Source of the DNA: Mariniphaga sp.
GTDB taxonomy: Bacteria; Bacteroidota; Bacteroidia; Bacteroidales; Prolixibacteraceae
DNA: 64,000 nucleotides
NCBI GenBank assembly: GCA_024636975.1
Contig: JAGXGA010000033.1
Coordinates: 23,871-87,870, forward strand
Direction of reading: 5' to 3'
Under the pieces are notes generated by a model. That model made no database searches, was not told the origin of the DNA, and saw only the letters and a program-made list of their open reading frames with translations. A program made the position numbers and the translations under genes. Numbering within the stretch: position 1 is the first letter of the stretch; every line of letters begins with the position of its first letter. Positions 52,802 through 63,100 of the stretch are shown in pieces.

Positions 52802-54862
52802 TTATCGGTAATTAAATTTTCCACTTTCCACTTTGACTGCTGTTACTATACGATAAACCAGGACTTGCGGGCTGATATCTGGTAAATGTAAATAATAATT
52901 TTGTGAGCTCTTCCCGGTAAATCTTGTTGATGTCAGCAGATTTCCTGAAATTGTGTACACTTGTATAATTGCTTCTTTTATAGAAGGATGTACAATAAAA
53001 TGTGCCCTTTTTGATGACGTACAATAATGTACTGCAGTCATTTTTGTTTCAATAGGATTAGATGCCGTAATATTATCAGGGACAAGCAGTGCAGCATAAT
53101 CAGCCATGAATGGTGGCAGATGTATCAATGCTGTACCGTTCGATTCCAGTTGGCCTGATTTTGTAAACTTGCCATTTTCAAATTGTCGTATTTGATAGCT
53201 TCCGGCTGGTATGTTAGTTAAATAGTATTGTTTTGGATTTGTGTTAGTTATACTTATGCCTTCCTTAATGTTTTTCCAATTATTATCCCGATTATAGAAC
53301 CAAACCCATATACTGTCGCCTGAAACCACATACCTTCCTGCTATTTGTGCTTTAGTATCGGGTTGAACAAAATAATAATTGCTTTTTTCACGGTCCATGC
53401 CTATAGTAAAATCAGCTATGTACTTCCATTCATTCCAAAGCTGTGCTTCATCGATTTCATACCACCACCACCACATGCCTGTACCTGAATGCCCTCCCAG
53501 GCTGCTTTCCCAAATACCATTGTGCAGCCCTGTACCTTCAGCATTGTTTTCCCTGGTAAAACCGTGCCAGTCGGTTCCCATTTCACCTATGATGAACGGC
53601 CTGTCAGGATATTCTTCTTCAAACAATTTAAACAGATCGTGGCTACGGTCGGCAAGGTGGTCTTTACCAACATAGGAATGTGCCTGCACAAAATCAATTT
53701 CTTCATAATCCCAAATGATTTTATCAGTTCTTGACCCCACCACACTTGTTGAAACCATATGATTATGTGGGTCGTTCTGCTTCAGGTACCGGCTCATTTC
53801 ATGATGCCATTTACCTACATTCTGACGCCGGTTTTCCCAGTCGGGAATAAGGCGGTGATGATCGAATTCGTTCCAGAATTCCCAGGCAAAGAGATTCGGG
53901 TAGGCCGAGTAACGAGCAATAAGGTAGCGCAGGCGGTTACGGAATGCATCTTTGGCTCCTTCATCTGAAAAAAATTCCATTGGCTCCGATATAACTCCCC
54001 CTGCTTCTGTGTTGTAGGGATTTTCCTTCCAGTGGCTTCTTTCTTCCAACTCCCGCTCATCAAGCAGGCAAAGCATCACATAAATACCATGCTCCATCGC
54101 CGATTCCATATTACTGTCAAGCCGATAGGCCATTTCGCTGTTTATTTTTCTTAATCCCAGGTTGCCTTTGTGCGACGGATACTGGTTATCGGTCCATTCA
54201 AGGGCTATTGCATACTCACCCCATTGAGGAGTTAGCCAAATGCGCATAAAATTCATGCTGTTATCTTCCATTTTTTGAAAGAAGTAGTCGTATTCCAGAG
54301 GGCCTCCTGTGTGAGGAGGGTGTGCAAGATTAAGCCCTGATGGAAAGAAAACTTCTCCAGAAGAATACCTGAATAACCTGTCTCCACGTTTGGCTTGTAT
54401 AAAACCCTTGTAGTTATTTTCAGTGACATTAAAAGATTGTACAGCAGTCTCAGCTCTTTCGTCTTCATGATCAACTGTAAGATTGTAAAAATATTCTCCG
54501 GACAATTTAGGTGTAAATCGTACCTTCCACACAGGCTCCCCATTTCGTATTAAATTATGGCCATTTGAAGTATATGGAACAAAATAAAACGCAGGAACAG
54601 CAAGCGTGTCGCCATTTTCCTGCCATACATTAAATATTATTCCGATTTCATCACTGTTATACGGATTGGTAATATCCCTGTTCACATCAAACACCAGCTC
54701 AATTACTTCTCCGGCCTTTACACCATCCTTAGGAGTATTTTGCCACGATATACCAGACTGATTGCTGCATCCGGTAATGATTATTATTATTCCTGCCAAC
54801 AAGTTAACTAAAAAAGTAATTACCGGTTTGGAGGAAGTCTTAACCGAATGATTTGATTTCAT
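52802..54862 (-). CDS. DUF5060-containing glycoside hydrolase-like protein with a C-terminal sorting-like domain
   Basis: A 686-residue exported protein. The N-terminal lipobox is IITGC (Cys32). Then follow a DUF5060 beta-sandwich (about 40-150) and a TIM-barrel hydrolase of GH5-like type (about 160-490) with candidate acids in EFWNEFDHH and FIIGEMGTDW. A C-terminal segment of about 70 residues resembles a type IX secretion sorting domain (IIQVYTISGNLL and VLVYRIVTA). It probably hydrolyses a beta-linked polysaccharide. Divergent from the lactonase gene on its right. Confidence 0.87.
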   Translation of the reverse strand: MKSNHSVKTSSKPVITFLVNLLAGIIIIITGCSNQSGISWQNTPKDGVKAGEVIELVFDVNRDITNPYNSDEIGIIFNVWQENGDTLAVPAFYFVPYTSNGHNLIRNGEPVWKVRFTPKLSGEYFYNLTVDHEDERAETAVQSFNVTENNYKGFIQAKRGDRLFRYSSGEVFFPSGLNLAHPPHTGGPLEYDYFFQKMEDNSMNFMRIWLTPQWGEYAIALEWTDNQYPSHKGNLGLRKINSEMAYRLDSNMESAMEHGIYVMLCLLDERELEERSHWKENPYNTEAGGVISEPMEFFSDEGAKDAFRNRLRYLIARYSAYPNLFAWEFWNEFDHHRLIPDWENRRQNVGKWHHEMSRYLKQNDPHNHMVSTSVVGSRTDKIIWDYEEIDFVQAHSYVGKDHLADRSHDLFKLFEEEYPDRPFIIGEMGTDWHGFTRENNAEGTGLHNGIWESSLGGHSGTGMWWWWYEIDEAQLWNEWKYIADFTIGMDREKSNYYFVQPDTKAQIAGRYVVSGDSIWVWFYNRDNNWKNIKEGISITNTNPKQYYLTNIPAGSYQIRQFENGKFTKSGQLESNGTALIHLPPFMADYAALLVPDNITASNPIETKMTAVHYCTSSKRAHFIVHPSIKEAIIQVYTISGNLLTSTRFTGKSSQNYYLHLPDISPQVLVYRIVTAVKVESGKFNYR

Positions 54863-55220
54863 GTTTATTTGTTCAATTTTTTGTTAATGAATCAAAAATA
54901 ATTAATAACCATTTATGTTAAAGGCTAATTGAAGCTATTTTTATTAATATAATACGAAGCTTTATGAACCTCAATTACTTATTTTTACCTTCATTAATGA
55001 AAATACCAGACTTATGATAACAATTGTGGTGAATAATATTTTCATTTTGTATTATTTATAACTTTTGCATTAAAAGCGAATGGAAAAGGCTATCCTTCTC
55101 TGCTTCAGAAAGATGTTGTACCATTTGTTGAAATACTGGTTATTATTGAACATGGACAGTCACATGAAGGTATTTTCTGCTAAGGAAAGAAAAGCTATTT
55201 TTATAAAAAATTATACTAAA
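54863..55220. other. AT-rich intergenic region between divergent genes
   Basis: 358 bases between the DUF5060 gene (minus) and the lactonase gene (plus), presumably with both promoters. A TAACTTTTG sequence at about 55059 partly resembles a -7 box. An open frame starting at 55080 that would extend the lactonase gene is not signal-like and is probably not translated. Confidence 0.5.
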
Positions 55221-56105
55221 ATGAAGTCATTTAATTTATTGATGTTACTTATGGCAGCAACTGTAATATCGTTTGCTCAGAAAAGTCAGATAGTAGCAAA
55301 GAATTCAACTGTAGAGAAAGTCGAAACTGGTTATACGTTTACAGAAGGACCGGCAGTGGCACCCGATGGGGAAGTCTATTTCACCGACCAGCCCAACGAC
55401 CGGATTTATGTGTGGGATGAAAACGAAGGTGTATCCCTATGGCTTGAAGGTACCCGCAGATCGAATGGCATGTATTTCAATGATGAGGGCCAGCTCGTTG
55501 TCTGTGCCGATTTGAATAACCAATTGGGTTACTTCGATGAAAATAAGGAGTTCCATCTGATCCACGAGGGGTATAATGGAAAGCAGCTGAATGCACCCAA
55601 TGATTTATGGATTGCACCTAATGGCGGAATCTATTTTTCCGATCCCTATTATCACCGAAGCTGGTGGAAAGAAGGCCGTGGAGAAGAGCAGGACGTGCGG
55701 GGAGTGTATTATTTAAATCCTGAAGGTAAAATCACGAGGGTTATCGACGATTATAAACAACCTAATGGTTTGATAGGCACACCCGATGGTAAAACCCTGT
55801 ATGTAGCCGATATCAACGATAAGAAAATATGGAAGTACGACATTGAACCTGATGGTTCCTTAGCAAATAAAACATTCTTTGCACCGAATGGCTCCGACGG
55901 TATGACAATCGATAAGAAAGGAAATGTTTACCTTACCAGCGGAAAGGTTTGGGTATATTCACCCGACGGTGATCTGATTGAAGAGATTGAGGTTCCTGAA
56001 AGCCCTTCAAATGTTTGCTTCGGAGGCAAAAAAAGAGATAAATTATTTATTACTGCACGTACCTCAGTTTATACCTTAAAAACCAAAGTGAAAGGGGTAG
56101 ATTAA
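55221..56105 (+). CDS. SMP-30/gluconolactonase-family exported lactonase
   Basis: A 294-residue six-bladed propeller. Chosen start at 55221 gives a signal peptide ending VISFAQ. Metal ligands follow the family: Glu in FTEGPAVAPDG, Asn in NAPNDLWI, and Asp in SDGMTID; QPNGLIG and TPDGKTLYVADIND belong to the substrate loops. It opens sugar lactones in the periplasm. The next gene starts in the base after its stop codon, so the two are co-translated. Confidence 0.9.
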   Translation: MKSFNLLMLLMAATVISFAQKSQIVAKNSTVEKVETGYTFTEGPAVAPDGEVYFTDQPNDRIYVWDENEGVSLWLEGTRRSNGMYFNDEGQLVVCADLNNQLGYFDENKEFHLIHEGYNGKQLNAPNDLWIAPNGGIYFSDPYYHRSWWKEGRGEEQDVRGVYYLNPEGKITRVIDDYKQPNGLIGTPDGKTLYVADINDKKIWKYDIEPDGSLANKTFFAPNGSDGMTIDKKGNVYLTSGKVWVYSPDGDLIEEIEVPESPSNVCFGGKKRDKLFITARTSVYTLKTKVKGVD

Positions 56106-57116
56106 ATGCTTAAAGTTGTAGTTGCCGGCTTTGGGTTTATGGGGATGACCCATACCGGAAACATTTTAAGAAATCCCTCTGTACGTTTATCAGCCATTGT
56201 TGATAAACATTCAGGTAGTATTCATGAAAAACTAAGCAGCCAAACGGGGAATTTCTCTACCGGAACCATTCGTGCTGAGGATTTATCACAGGTAAATATT
56301 TACGACAATCTGGCTGATTCATTACTGAAGGAAAAGCCCGATGCCTGTATTATAGCTGTTCATACCGACCTGCATTACGAACTGGCAAAACTGGCACTTG
56401 AAGCTGGAATTCATGTGTTTCTGGAAAAACCATTCAGTCTTGATGTAAACGAGGGCAGCCAATTGATTGCACTGGCGCACGAAAGAAGTAAAATTCTGAT
56501 GATAGGTCATGTTGTCCGTTTTATGCCTGCTTACCGAACATTAAAAAAATGGATTGATTCAGGAGAATTCGGCAACCTTGAATTTCTTTCCTTATCGCGC
56601 TTTTCAGGCATACCCTCCTGGGGCCAGTGGAAAGAAAAGCAGGAAGCATTCGGTTCCTCCGGAGGTGCCCTGTTCGACCTATTAATTCATGATATTGATT
56701 TTGCACAATGGGCTTGCGGGATTCCGGATATAGTAAACGCTCAATGCCTGCCGGGGAAATTAAGCAATTACGATTATATTACAGCGTTGTGGAAATACAG
56801 CAATCCAAATTTAAATATTAAAATTGAAGGAGGTAACTCCTTTCATCCTGATTACCCTTTTCAGGCTTCATTTACTGCGAGGTTTGAAAATGCCAGCATA
56901 CTTTATTCATCTAAAGATCCTGATAATATAACTCTTGCAACGGAATCGGGAATTAACCTTATTCCTGCAGGTGATGCCAATGATGGCTTTTCCGGTGAAC
57001 TCGAATACTTCTTTAATTGCATCAACAAGGGGGAACAGCCTTTAAAATGTACTCCTGAGTCGGCACTTGAAACCATACAGATTTGCTACCGGCACATTGA
57101 AGACAGCCAAACCTAG
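56106..57116 (+). CDS. Gfo/Idh/MocA family oxidoreductase (cytoplasmic)
   Basis: A 336-residue protein with VVAGFGFMGMTHTGN (Rossmann motif at the N-terminus), EKPFSLDV (about 106) and a C-terminal domain with DLLIHDIDFAQW. No signal peptide, in contrast to the relatives at 16927 and 51452. It probably oxidises a sugar with NAD(P). It directly follows the lactonase and precedes the enolase-superfamily gene by 23 bases. Confidence 0.93.
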   Translation: MLKVVVAGFGFMGMTHTGNILRNPSVRLSAIVDKHSGSIHEKLSSQTGNFSTGTIRAEDLSQVNIYDNLADSLLKEKPDACIIAVHTDLHYELAKLALEAGIHVFLEKPFSLDVNEGSQLIALAHERSKILMIGHVVRFMPAYRTLKKWIDSGEFGNLEFLSLSRFSGIPSWGQWKEKQEAFGSSGGALFDLLIHDIDFAQWACGIPDIVNAQCLPGKLSNYDYITALWKYSNPNLNIKIEGGNSFHPDYPFQASFTARFENASILYSSKDPDNITLATESGINLIPAGDANDGFSGELEYFFNCINKGEQPLKCTPESALETIQICYRHIEDSQT

Positions 57117-57139
57117 CGGGCAAAAATGAATAACAGAAA

Positions 57140-58444
57140 ATGGAGAAGGACAAAACAAGGAAAAGTATTTTAATCAGTGAAGTTAGTTCTAATTTTGAAC
57201 GGGAGCCGCTGGTTCGGCCTTTTGGCTTCAAAGGAGGCTATTTAACTGAAATATGGCAAGCTGCATCATGGATTAAAAGTTCTTCAGGCATTGCTAAAAT
57301 AGGGTTGGGGTCACAGAGTGTATTGTGGTCCGATTCAAACGTGTTTTCCCGTTTTTCAGAGAGCGGGGGGAATGCCCTTATGTATGCAATGACCGAATAT
57401 GCATTGCAATCATTAAAAGGTCAGGCATTTTCTGATCCTGTTGCATTACTCGATGAATTATGGCAGGAAGTTTTGCAATACGGCAAAAAGATTACATGTC
57501 AGCCGGATCTTCGGGAAACTTTTGCACTCAATGCCCTTGTAAGTGTGGATAATGCTCTGTGGCAGCTTTATGCAGGTGAGAATAATTTCGATTCTTTTGA
57601 TGAGATGATTCCGGGAAAGTGGCGGCTTGCCGTTTCGAACAAAAACAGTAAAGTGGCAAGTATACCCCTGGTGCCGTATGCAGTACCTATTTCTGAAGTA
57701 AAGCAAATGGCAGAGGATGGCTTTTTTTTCATGAAAATAAAACTGGGTCAGCCGGGGACTCAGGAAGAAATGCTGGAAAAAGATAAGGTCCGTCTCACTG
57801 AAATTCATAAAACAATTGGGCATTATCAGACTTCTTATTCAGCGAATGGTAAATTACCCTATTATTTCGATGCCAACGGGCGTTATGAAAGTAAAGAAAC
57901 CTTGTTGAGATTTCTTGATCATGCAAAACAAATTGGCGCAATTGAGCAGATTGCTCTTATAGAAGAACCCTTCCCCGAAGAAATGAAAATTGATGTAAGC
58001 GATATTCCAGTACGTCTGGCAGCCGATGAGAGTGCACACACTGATAAAGATGCCCTGGAGCGCATTCAGATGGGATACGGGGCAATAGCCCTTAAGCCTA
58101 TTGCCAAGACGTTAAGCATGACGTTAAAAATTGCCGGTGTGGCAAAGCAACATAACACTCCCTGTTTTTGCGCAGACCTTACAGTAAATCCAATTTTAGT
58201 CGACTGGAATAAAAACATTGCTGCACGCCTTGAACCATTCCCTGGCCTCGGTACCGGATTGCTTGAAACCAACGGGCACCAGAACTATAAGAACTGGAAG
58301 CAGATGGCAGAATATCATCCATTTACTCATGCCTCATGGAGAAAAACCACAGAGGGAGTGTTTCATCTTGATGCTGATTTTTATGCTCAAAGTGGTGGTA
58401 TATTGGCCGATTCAGAACATTACCGAAAGATGTTTGAAAGTTGA
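57140..58444 (+). CDS. Enolase-superfamily enzyme, muconate lactonizing type (cytoplasmic)
   Basis: A 434-residue protein with the barrel motifs of the MLE branch: FMKIKLG (KxK, general acid/base), metal ligands Asp in FDANGRYE, Glu in IEEPFPEE and Asp in AADESAH, and Lys in AIALKP. Members are epimerases, cycloisomerases or dehydratases. The substrate cannot be named; the lactonase and dehydrogenase next to it suggest a sugar acid or lactone. No signal peptide. Confidence 0.9.
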   Translation: MEKDKTRKSILISEVSSNFEREPLVRPFGFKGGYLTEIWQAASWIKSSSGIAKIGLGSQSVLWSDSNVFSRFSESGGNALMYAMTEYALQSLKGQAFSDPVALLDELWQEVLQYGKKITCQPDLRETFALNALVSVDNALWQLYAGENNFDSFDEMIPGKWRLAVSNKNSKVASIPLVPYAVPISEVKQMAEDGFFFMKIKLGQPGTQEEMLEKDKVRLTEIHKTIGHYQTSYSANGKLPYYFDANGRYESKETLLRFLDHAKQIGAIEQIALIEEPFPEEMKIDVSDIPVRLAADESAHTDKDALERIQMGYGAIALKPIAKTLSMTLKIAGVAKQHNTPCFCADLTVNPILVDWNKNIAARLEPFPGLGTGLLETNGHQNYKNWKQMAEYHPFTHASWRKTTEGVFHLDADFYAQSGGILADSEHYRKMFES

Positions 58445-58565
58445 ATTGCCTGATTGTTCTTATCTTAAGGCTTCTGCTTCAAAATGTTTTAAATAAAGGT
58501 AATTTTCGCAGGTAAACATTTATCTTTATTTTTACTGTTATTGCAATCCTATTAGTTGAATACCT

Positions 58566-60074
58566 ATGAATAAAAAGTTTACTCCATGTGTTTTATTAAT
58601 CCTTCTGCTAAGTGCCGGCATTACATTATTTCCTGTAAGGAAGGTTACAGCACAAAATGAAAAACCGAATGTGCTGTTGATTACAATTGATGATCTAAAC
58701 GACTGGGTGGGGCATCTGAACGGTCATCCTAAAGTGCAGACCCCAAATATGGACCGTCTGGCTGAAAGTGGGGTTTCGTTTACCAATGCCAGTGTACAGG
58801 CCCCCTTGTGCAACCCGTCAAGGACAAGCTTCATGACAGGATTACGCCCCACTACTACCGGCATATACGCACTTGGTCCCTGGTTTCGGGAACTTGAACA
58901 ATATGAAAATCTGGTCACTCTGCCTCAATATTTCGAAAAGCACGGATACACAACCATAACCACAGGGAAAATCTATCACGATGCCTATCCACCAAAAGAA
59001 GTTAGAAAGGATGGTCCTGAATTCAGTATTTGGGGATACCATGGTGGTTTTTTCCCCCGGCCTGCCGAACCGTTTGTTAAAAACACAGGGCATCCGCTGG
59101 TCGATTGGGGGGTTTATCCTGAAGAGAATTCGGAGCAGGACGACTGGAAGGTAACGGAATGGGCGATTAAACAACTAAAGAACCCTCCAAAGGATATGCC
59201 ATTTTTTCTTTCAGTTGGCATTCGTCATCCGCATTTACCACTTTATGCCAGCCAGGAATGGTTTGATTTATATCCTGAAGAAGAGTTGCTCCTGCCGGTT
59301 GTAAGGGGAGATGACAGGGAAGATATTCCTTCGTTTGCATGGAACCTGCACTGGTATTTACCAGAGCCACGACTTGCCTGGCTTAAGATGAACCACCAGT
59401 GGAAACCCAAGGTCAGAGCTTACCTTGCAAGTGTCAGCTTTGCCGATATGCTGGTGGGCCGGTTATTGGATGCACTGGAAGAAGAGGGGCTTGAAGAAAA
59501 TACAATTGTTGTGTTGTTATCAGATCATGGATACCATCTGGGAACGAAAGACATCAGCGGTAAAAACACCTTGTGGTATGAATCAACCCGTGTGCCTTTT
59601 ATCTTCTCAGGTCCGGGTGTTCCTGAAAAAGGAAAACTAAACGATGCACCCGTTGAACTTCTGGACCTTTATCCAACGTTAATCGACCTCGCAGGATTGC
59701 CACCAAAGCAGGAACTTGAAGGTCATTCACTGAAACCCATTCTGCAGGATGTAGGAGCTAAACGTGAGTGGCCTGCTATATGTACCCACGGACCCGGCAA
59801 CCATGTGGTTGTAACTGAACAGTGGCGTTTCATTCAGTATGCCGATGGTTTCCGGGAACTCTACAACAGGAAAACAGATCCGCTTGAATGGAACAACCTT
59901 GCCCGTGCTGATGGGTATGTTGCGGTAATGAATAGCCTGGCTGAATATCTGCCTGAAAGTGCAGCACCTGCCCCCGGCAATAAAGTCCGGCTGATTGAAT
60001 TAATAGATGGAACCCCATACTGGGAAGGCAATAAGATTTTACCGGGCGACAGAGTTCCAATGGAGTTCAAATAA
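58566..60074 (+). CDS. Sulfatase (iduronate-2-sulfatase-like), exported
   Basis: A 502-residue type I sulfatase with a signal peptide (about residues 1-30). The Cys that becomes formylglycine is Cys82 in CNPSRTS. The metal residues are the Asp pair in ITIDDLNDW and the SDHGYHLG motif (about 320). Length and the DDLNDWVGHL start suit the S1_7/iduronate-2-sulfatase group. It removes sulfate from a polysaccharide or its fragments. A TPR protein follows 43 bases after its stop. Confidence 0.93.
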   Translation: MNKKFTPCVLLILLLSAGITLFPVRKVTAQNEKPNVLLITIDDLNDWVGHLNGHPKVQTPNMDRLAESGVSFTNASVQAPLCNPSRTSFMTGLRPTTTGIYALGPWFRELEQYENLVTLPQYFEKHGYTTITTGKIYHDAYPPKEVRKDGPEFSIWGYHGGFFPRPAEPFVKNTGHPLVDWGVYPEENSEQDDWKVTEWAIKQLKNPPKDMPFFLSVGIRHPHLPLYASQEWFDLYPEEELLLPVVRGDDREDIPSFAWNLHWYLPEPRLAWLKMNHQWKPKVRAYLASVSFADMLVGRLLDALEEEGLEENTIVVLLSDHGYHLGTKDISGKNTLWYESTRVPFIFSGPGVPEKGKLNDAPVELLDLYPTLIDLAGLPPKQELEGHSLKPILQDVGAKREWPAICTHGPGNHVVVTEQWRFIQYADGFRELYNRKTDPLEWNNLARADGYVAVMNSLAEYLPESAAPAPGNKVRLIELIDGTPYWEGNKILPGDRVPMEFK

Positions 60075-60112
60075 TCTGTAAAAGGTTAGGATGATTATTC
60101 CATAAATTCCAA

Positions 60113-60120
60113 TATTTTTG
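60113..60120 (+). promoter_or_regulatory. Possible -7 box (TATTTTTG) of the DUF5107 gene
   Basis: TATTTTTG matches the Bacteroidota -7 consensus and lies 28 bases before the ATG at 60148. No clear -33 TTG is visible. It may give the DUF5107 gene a promoter separate from the sulfatase gene. Confidence 0.3.
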
Positions 60121-60147
60121 AGATCGAATGGATTTAAACTGAAAATT

Positions 60148-63100
60148 ATGATGAAGTATGCTATCCTGGTTCTTGCCGGCATTATTATCAATGCGCAATT
60201 TCTTTTTGCCCAGTCTGAGGTTATCTTGCAGGAAAAACAGGTTGTAATGCCAACATACCCTGTTGCACCGGCAGAAAAAAGCCCCATTTTCTTTAGAGGT
60301 GAAGCTTATCAGGGTGCATCAAGGCATTATTATCCGCTGAAGATGAATGACCAATACACCAACGAAAGGGTTGAGCAGGAGTGGAAGCACCTGGTGCTGG
60401 AAAACGAATACATTGAGCTTGCCATCACTCCTGAAATAGGGGGCAAATTGTATTATGCCACCGATAAAACCAATGGCTATCATTTCATCTATAAAAATAA
60501 TGTGGTGAAACCCTCCAACATTGGAATGACCGGCGCCTGGGTGTCAGGTGGTATTGAATGGTGCGTTTTGCATCACCACAGGGCCTCCACATACCTGCCA
60601 GTTGATTATACTACCTCAGAAAATGCCGATGGCAGCAAAACCATCTGGGTAGGAGAATACGAGCCACGGCACGATATGCGGTGGACTATTGGCGTGACAA
60701 TGTTTCCGGGGAAATCATATTTTAAAACCGAAGGCCGGATATACAACGCTTCACCTTTTACCCATACTTTTTTAAACTGGGCGAATGTTGCTGCACATGT
60801 CAATGAAAATTACCAGACCATTTTTCCGCCAAGCGCACAAATAGCTACTTTTCATTCCAAAACCGATTTTACCCGATGGCCCATATCTACAGAAGTTTAC
60901 CATGGTTCAGATTTCACTGAAGGCGTTGATATAAGCTGGTGGAAAAATGTGGAATCTTCAAATTCCTTTTTTGTGCACAATTTGCAGGAAGATTTTATGG
61001 GAGGCTACGATCACGGGAAAAATTCAGGCACCGTTCATATAGGCGACCATAATATTGTAAAAGGTGCCAAGTTATGGGAGTGGGGTTCAGGGCCGAGAGG
61101 ACAGGCAACCGAAGGCCGCCTGACAGAAGATGATGGCCCCTATGTCGAAATTATGGTAGGGGCATTTTCTGATAACCAACCCGACTATACATGGATTCGC
61201 CCTTATGAGATCAAAAAATGGGAACAGTACTGGTACCCGGTCAGAGGTATTGGTGGATTTAAAAATGCAAATCTGAACAGTGCAGTTAACCTTGAGAAAC
61301 GGGAGGGAAATGCAGTTTTCCTGGGTTATTATGCAACAGGAAAAGTAGAGCAGGCCAGGGTAATCCTCAGAAACAACGAAGAGGTGATATTAGAAAAGAT
61401 AATAGAAATTTCACCCGGGAAACCATATGCTGAAACCATCACGCTGAACGGATCCTTTAAGTTGACTGAGCTGTATACCGAGCTAATTGATATTACATCC
61501 GGAGAAGTGCTGGTATCGTATCAGCCAGTTGAACATGATGAGGTAGAAGAACTCCCCGAGCCCTGGGAAGGATACCCTGCACCTGATGAACTTGAAACAG
61601 TTGAGGAGCTGTATCTGACAGGTAAACGTGTGGAACAGTTTTATGCGCCGCAATACAACGAAATGGACTGGTACATGGAAGCGTTGAAGCGCGATCCGGG
61701 CGATATACGTACCAATACTGCCGTTGGAAACCATTACCTGAGAAACGGTGACTATCATAAAGCCCGGACTTACCTTTCAAAGGCAATTAAACGCCTCACA
61801 GGTGATTATACCCGGCCATCCAACTGCGAACCGCTGTACCTCCAGGGCCTTACACTTAAAGCCCTGGGATTGTATGATGAAGCCATAGATACACTCTACC
61901 GGGCAAGCTGGGATTATGCTTATCATTCGGCAGCTTACTACCAGCTGGCGCAGATTTCAGTAATGAAAGGTGATATGCAAAAGGCATTGCAACAAGTAAA
62001 TGAATCGCTGGTAACCAATGCCAGGAATAACCGTGCAGTAGCATTAAAGACTTCCCTGCAAAGAATGATGGGCAACCTTGATGGGGCAGGGCAAACACTG
62101 GCAACTGTTGCGGATTCCGACCCCCTTGACTTCAGGTTACGTAATGAGCAGTACCTTATTGTAGAAGATTTAGGCAACAATCAAAAAGCTGAAGATCTGC
62201 TTGCTTCTCTGAATAATAAAATGAGGGATCTTGATGAAAACTACCTGAATGTGGCAGTGGGGTATATAAATGACGGGCTTCTCATTGAAGCAGAAGAGGT
62301 GCTGCAACGCTTTCAGGGCAGCAATCCTTTGTTCGATTATTATTTGGGATATATATACGAAAAGAAAGGCAACACTGCAAAAGCCAAAGAGCTATTCGCA
62401 AAAGCTGCCGGACAACCTGTTGAATCTATTTTCCCGCACCGGCTGGAGACAGTCGGGGTACTGAAAACAGCATTAAATTATAATCCCGCCGATGGCAGGG
62501 CATTTTATTACATCGGCAACATTCTCTACGATAAACAGCCGGAAACTGCCATTGAAAACTGGGAAAAGGCAGTGGCGCAAAGTCCCGGATTGGCAATGGC
62601 CCACCGGAACCTGGGGTGGGGGTACTACAGACATTATAGAGAGGTGCAAAAAGCAATAACCCATTACGAAAAGGCAATTGATCTCAATAAAAATGAAGCT
62701 ATCTATTATACGGAATTGGATGAACTTTATGAAATGACAAATACTCCTGTGGATACACGATTAAAACTCTTTGCCGGAAATAATGAAGCAGTTAAAAAAC
62801 GCGATGATGCATTTATCAGGCAGATTGAAGTGCTTACACTGGCGGGGCAACCCGAAAAGGCGGTTGAATACCTCGACGGGGTGAAATTTGCTTACCGTGA
62901 AGGGTCTTCTATCGTAAGGGAAATTACTATTGATGCACATCTTATGCTGGGTAAGAAATATCTGGGACAAAAGGATTATGAAAAAGCTCTGGGTCATTTC
63001 CTTAAAGCACAGGTGCAGGATGAGGAAGCCGGAAGTGCCCGTTTCGGGAACAGGGACATGCAGGTAAATTATTACATCGGGTTGGCTTATGAAGCCCTGG

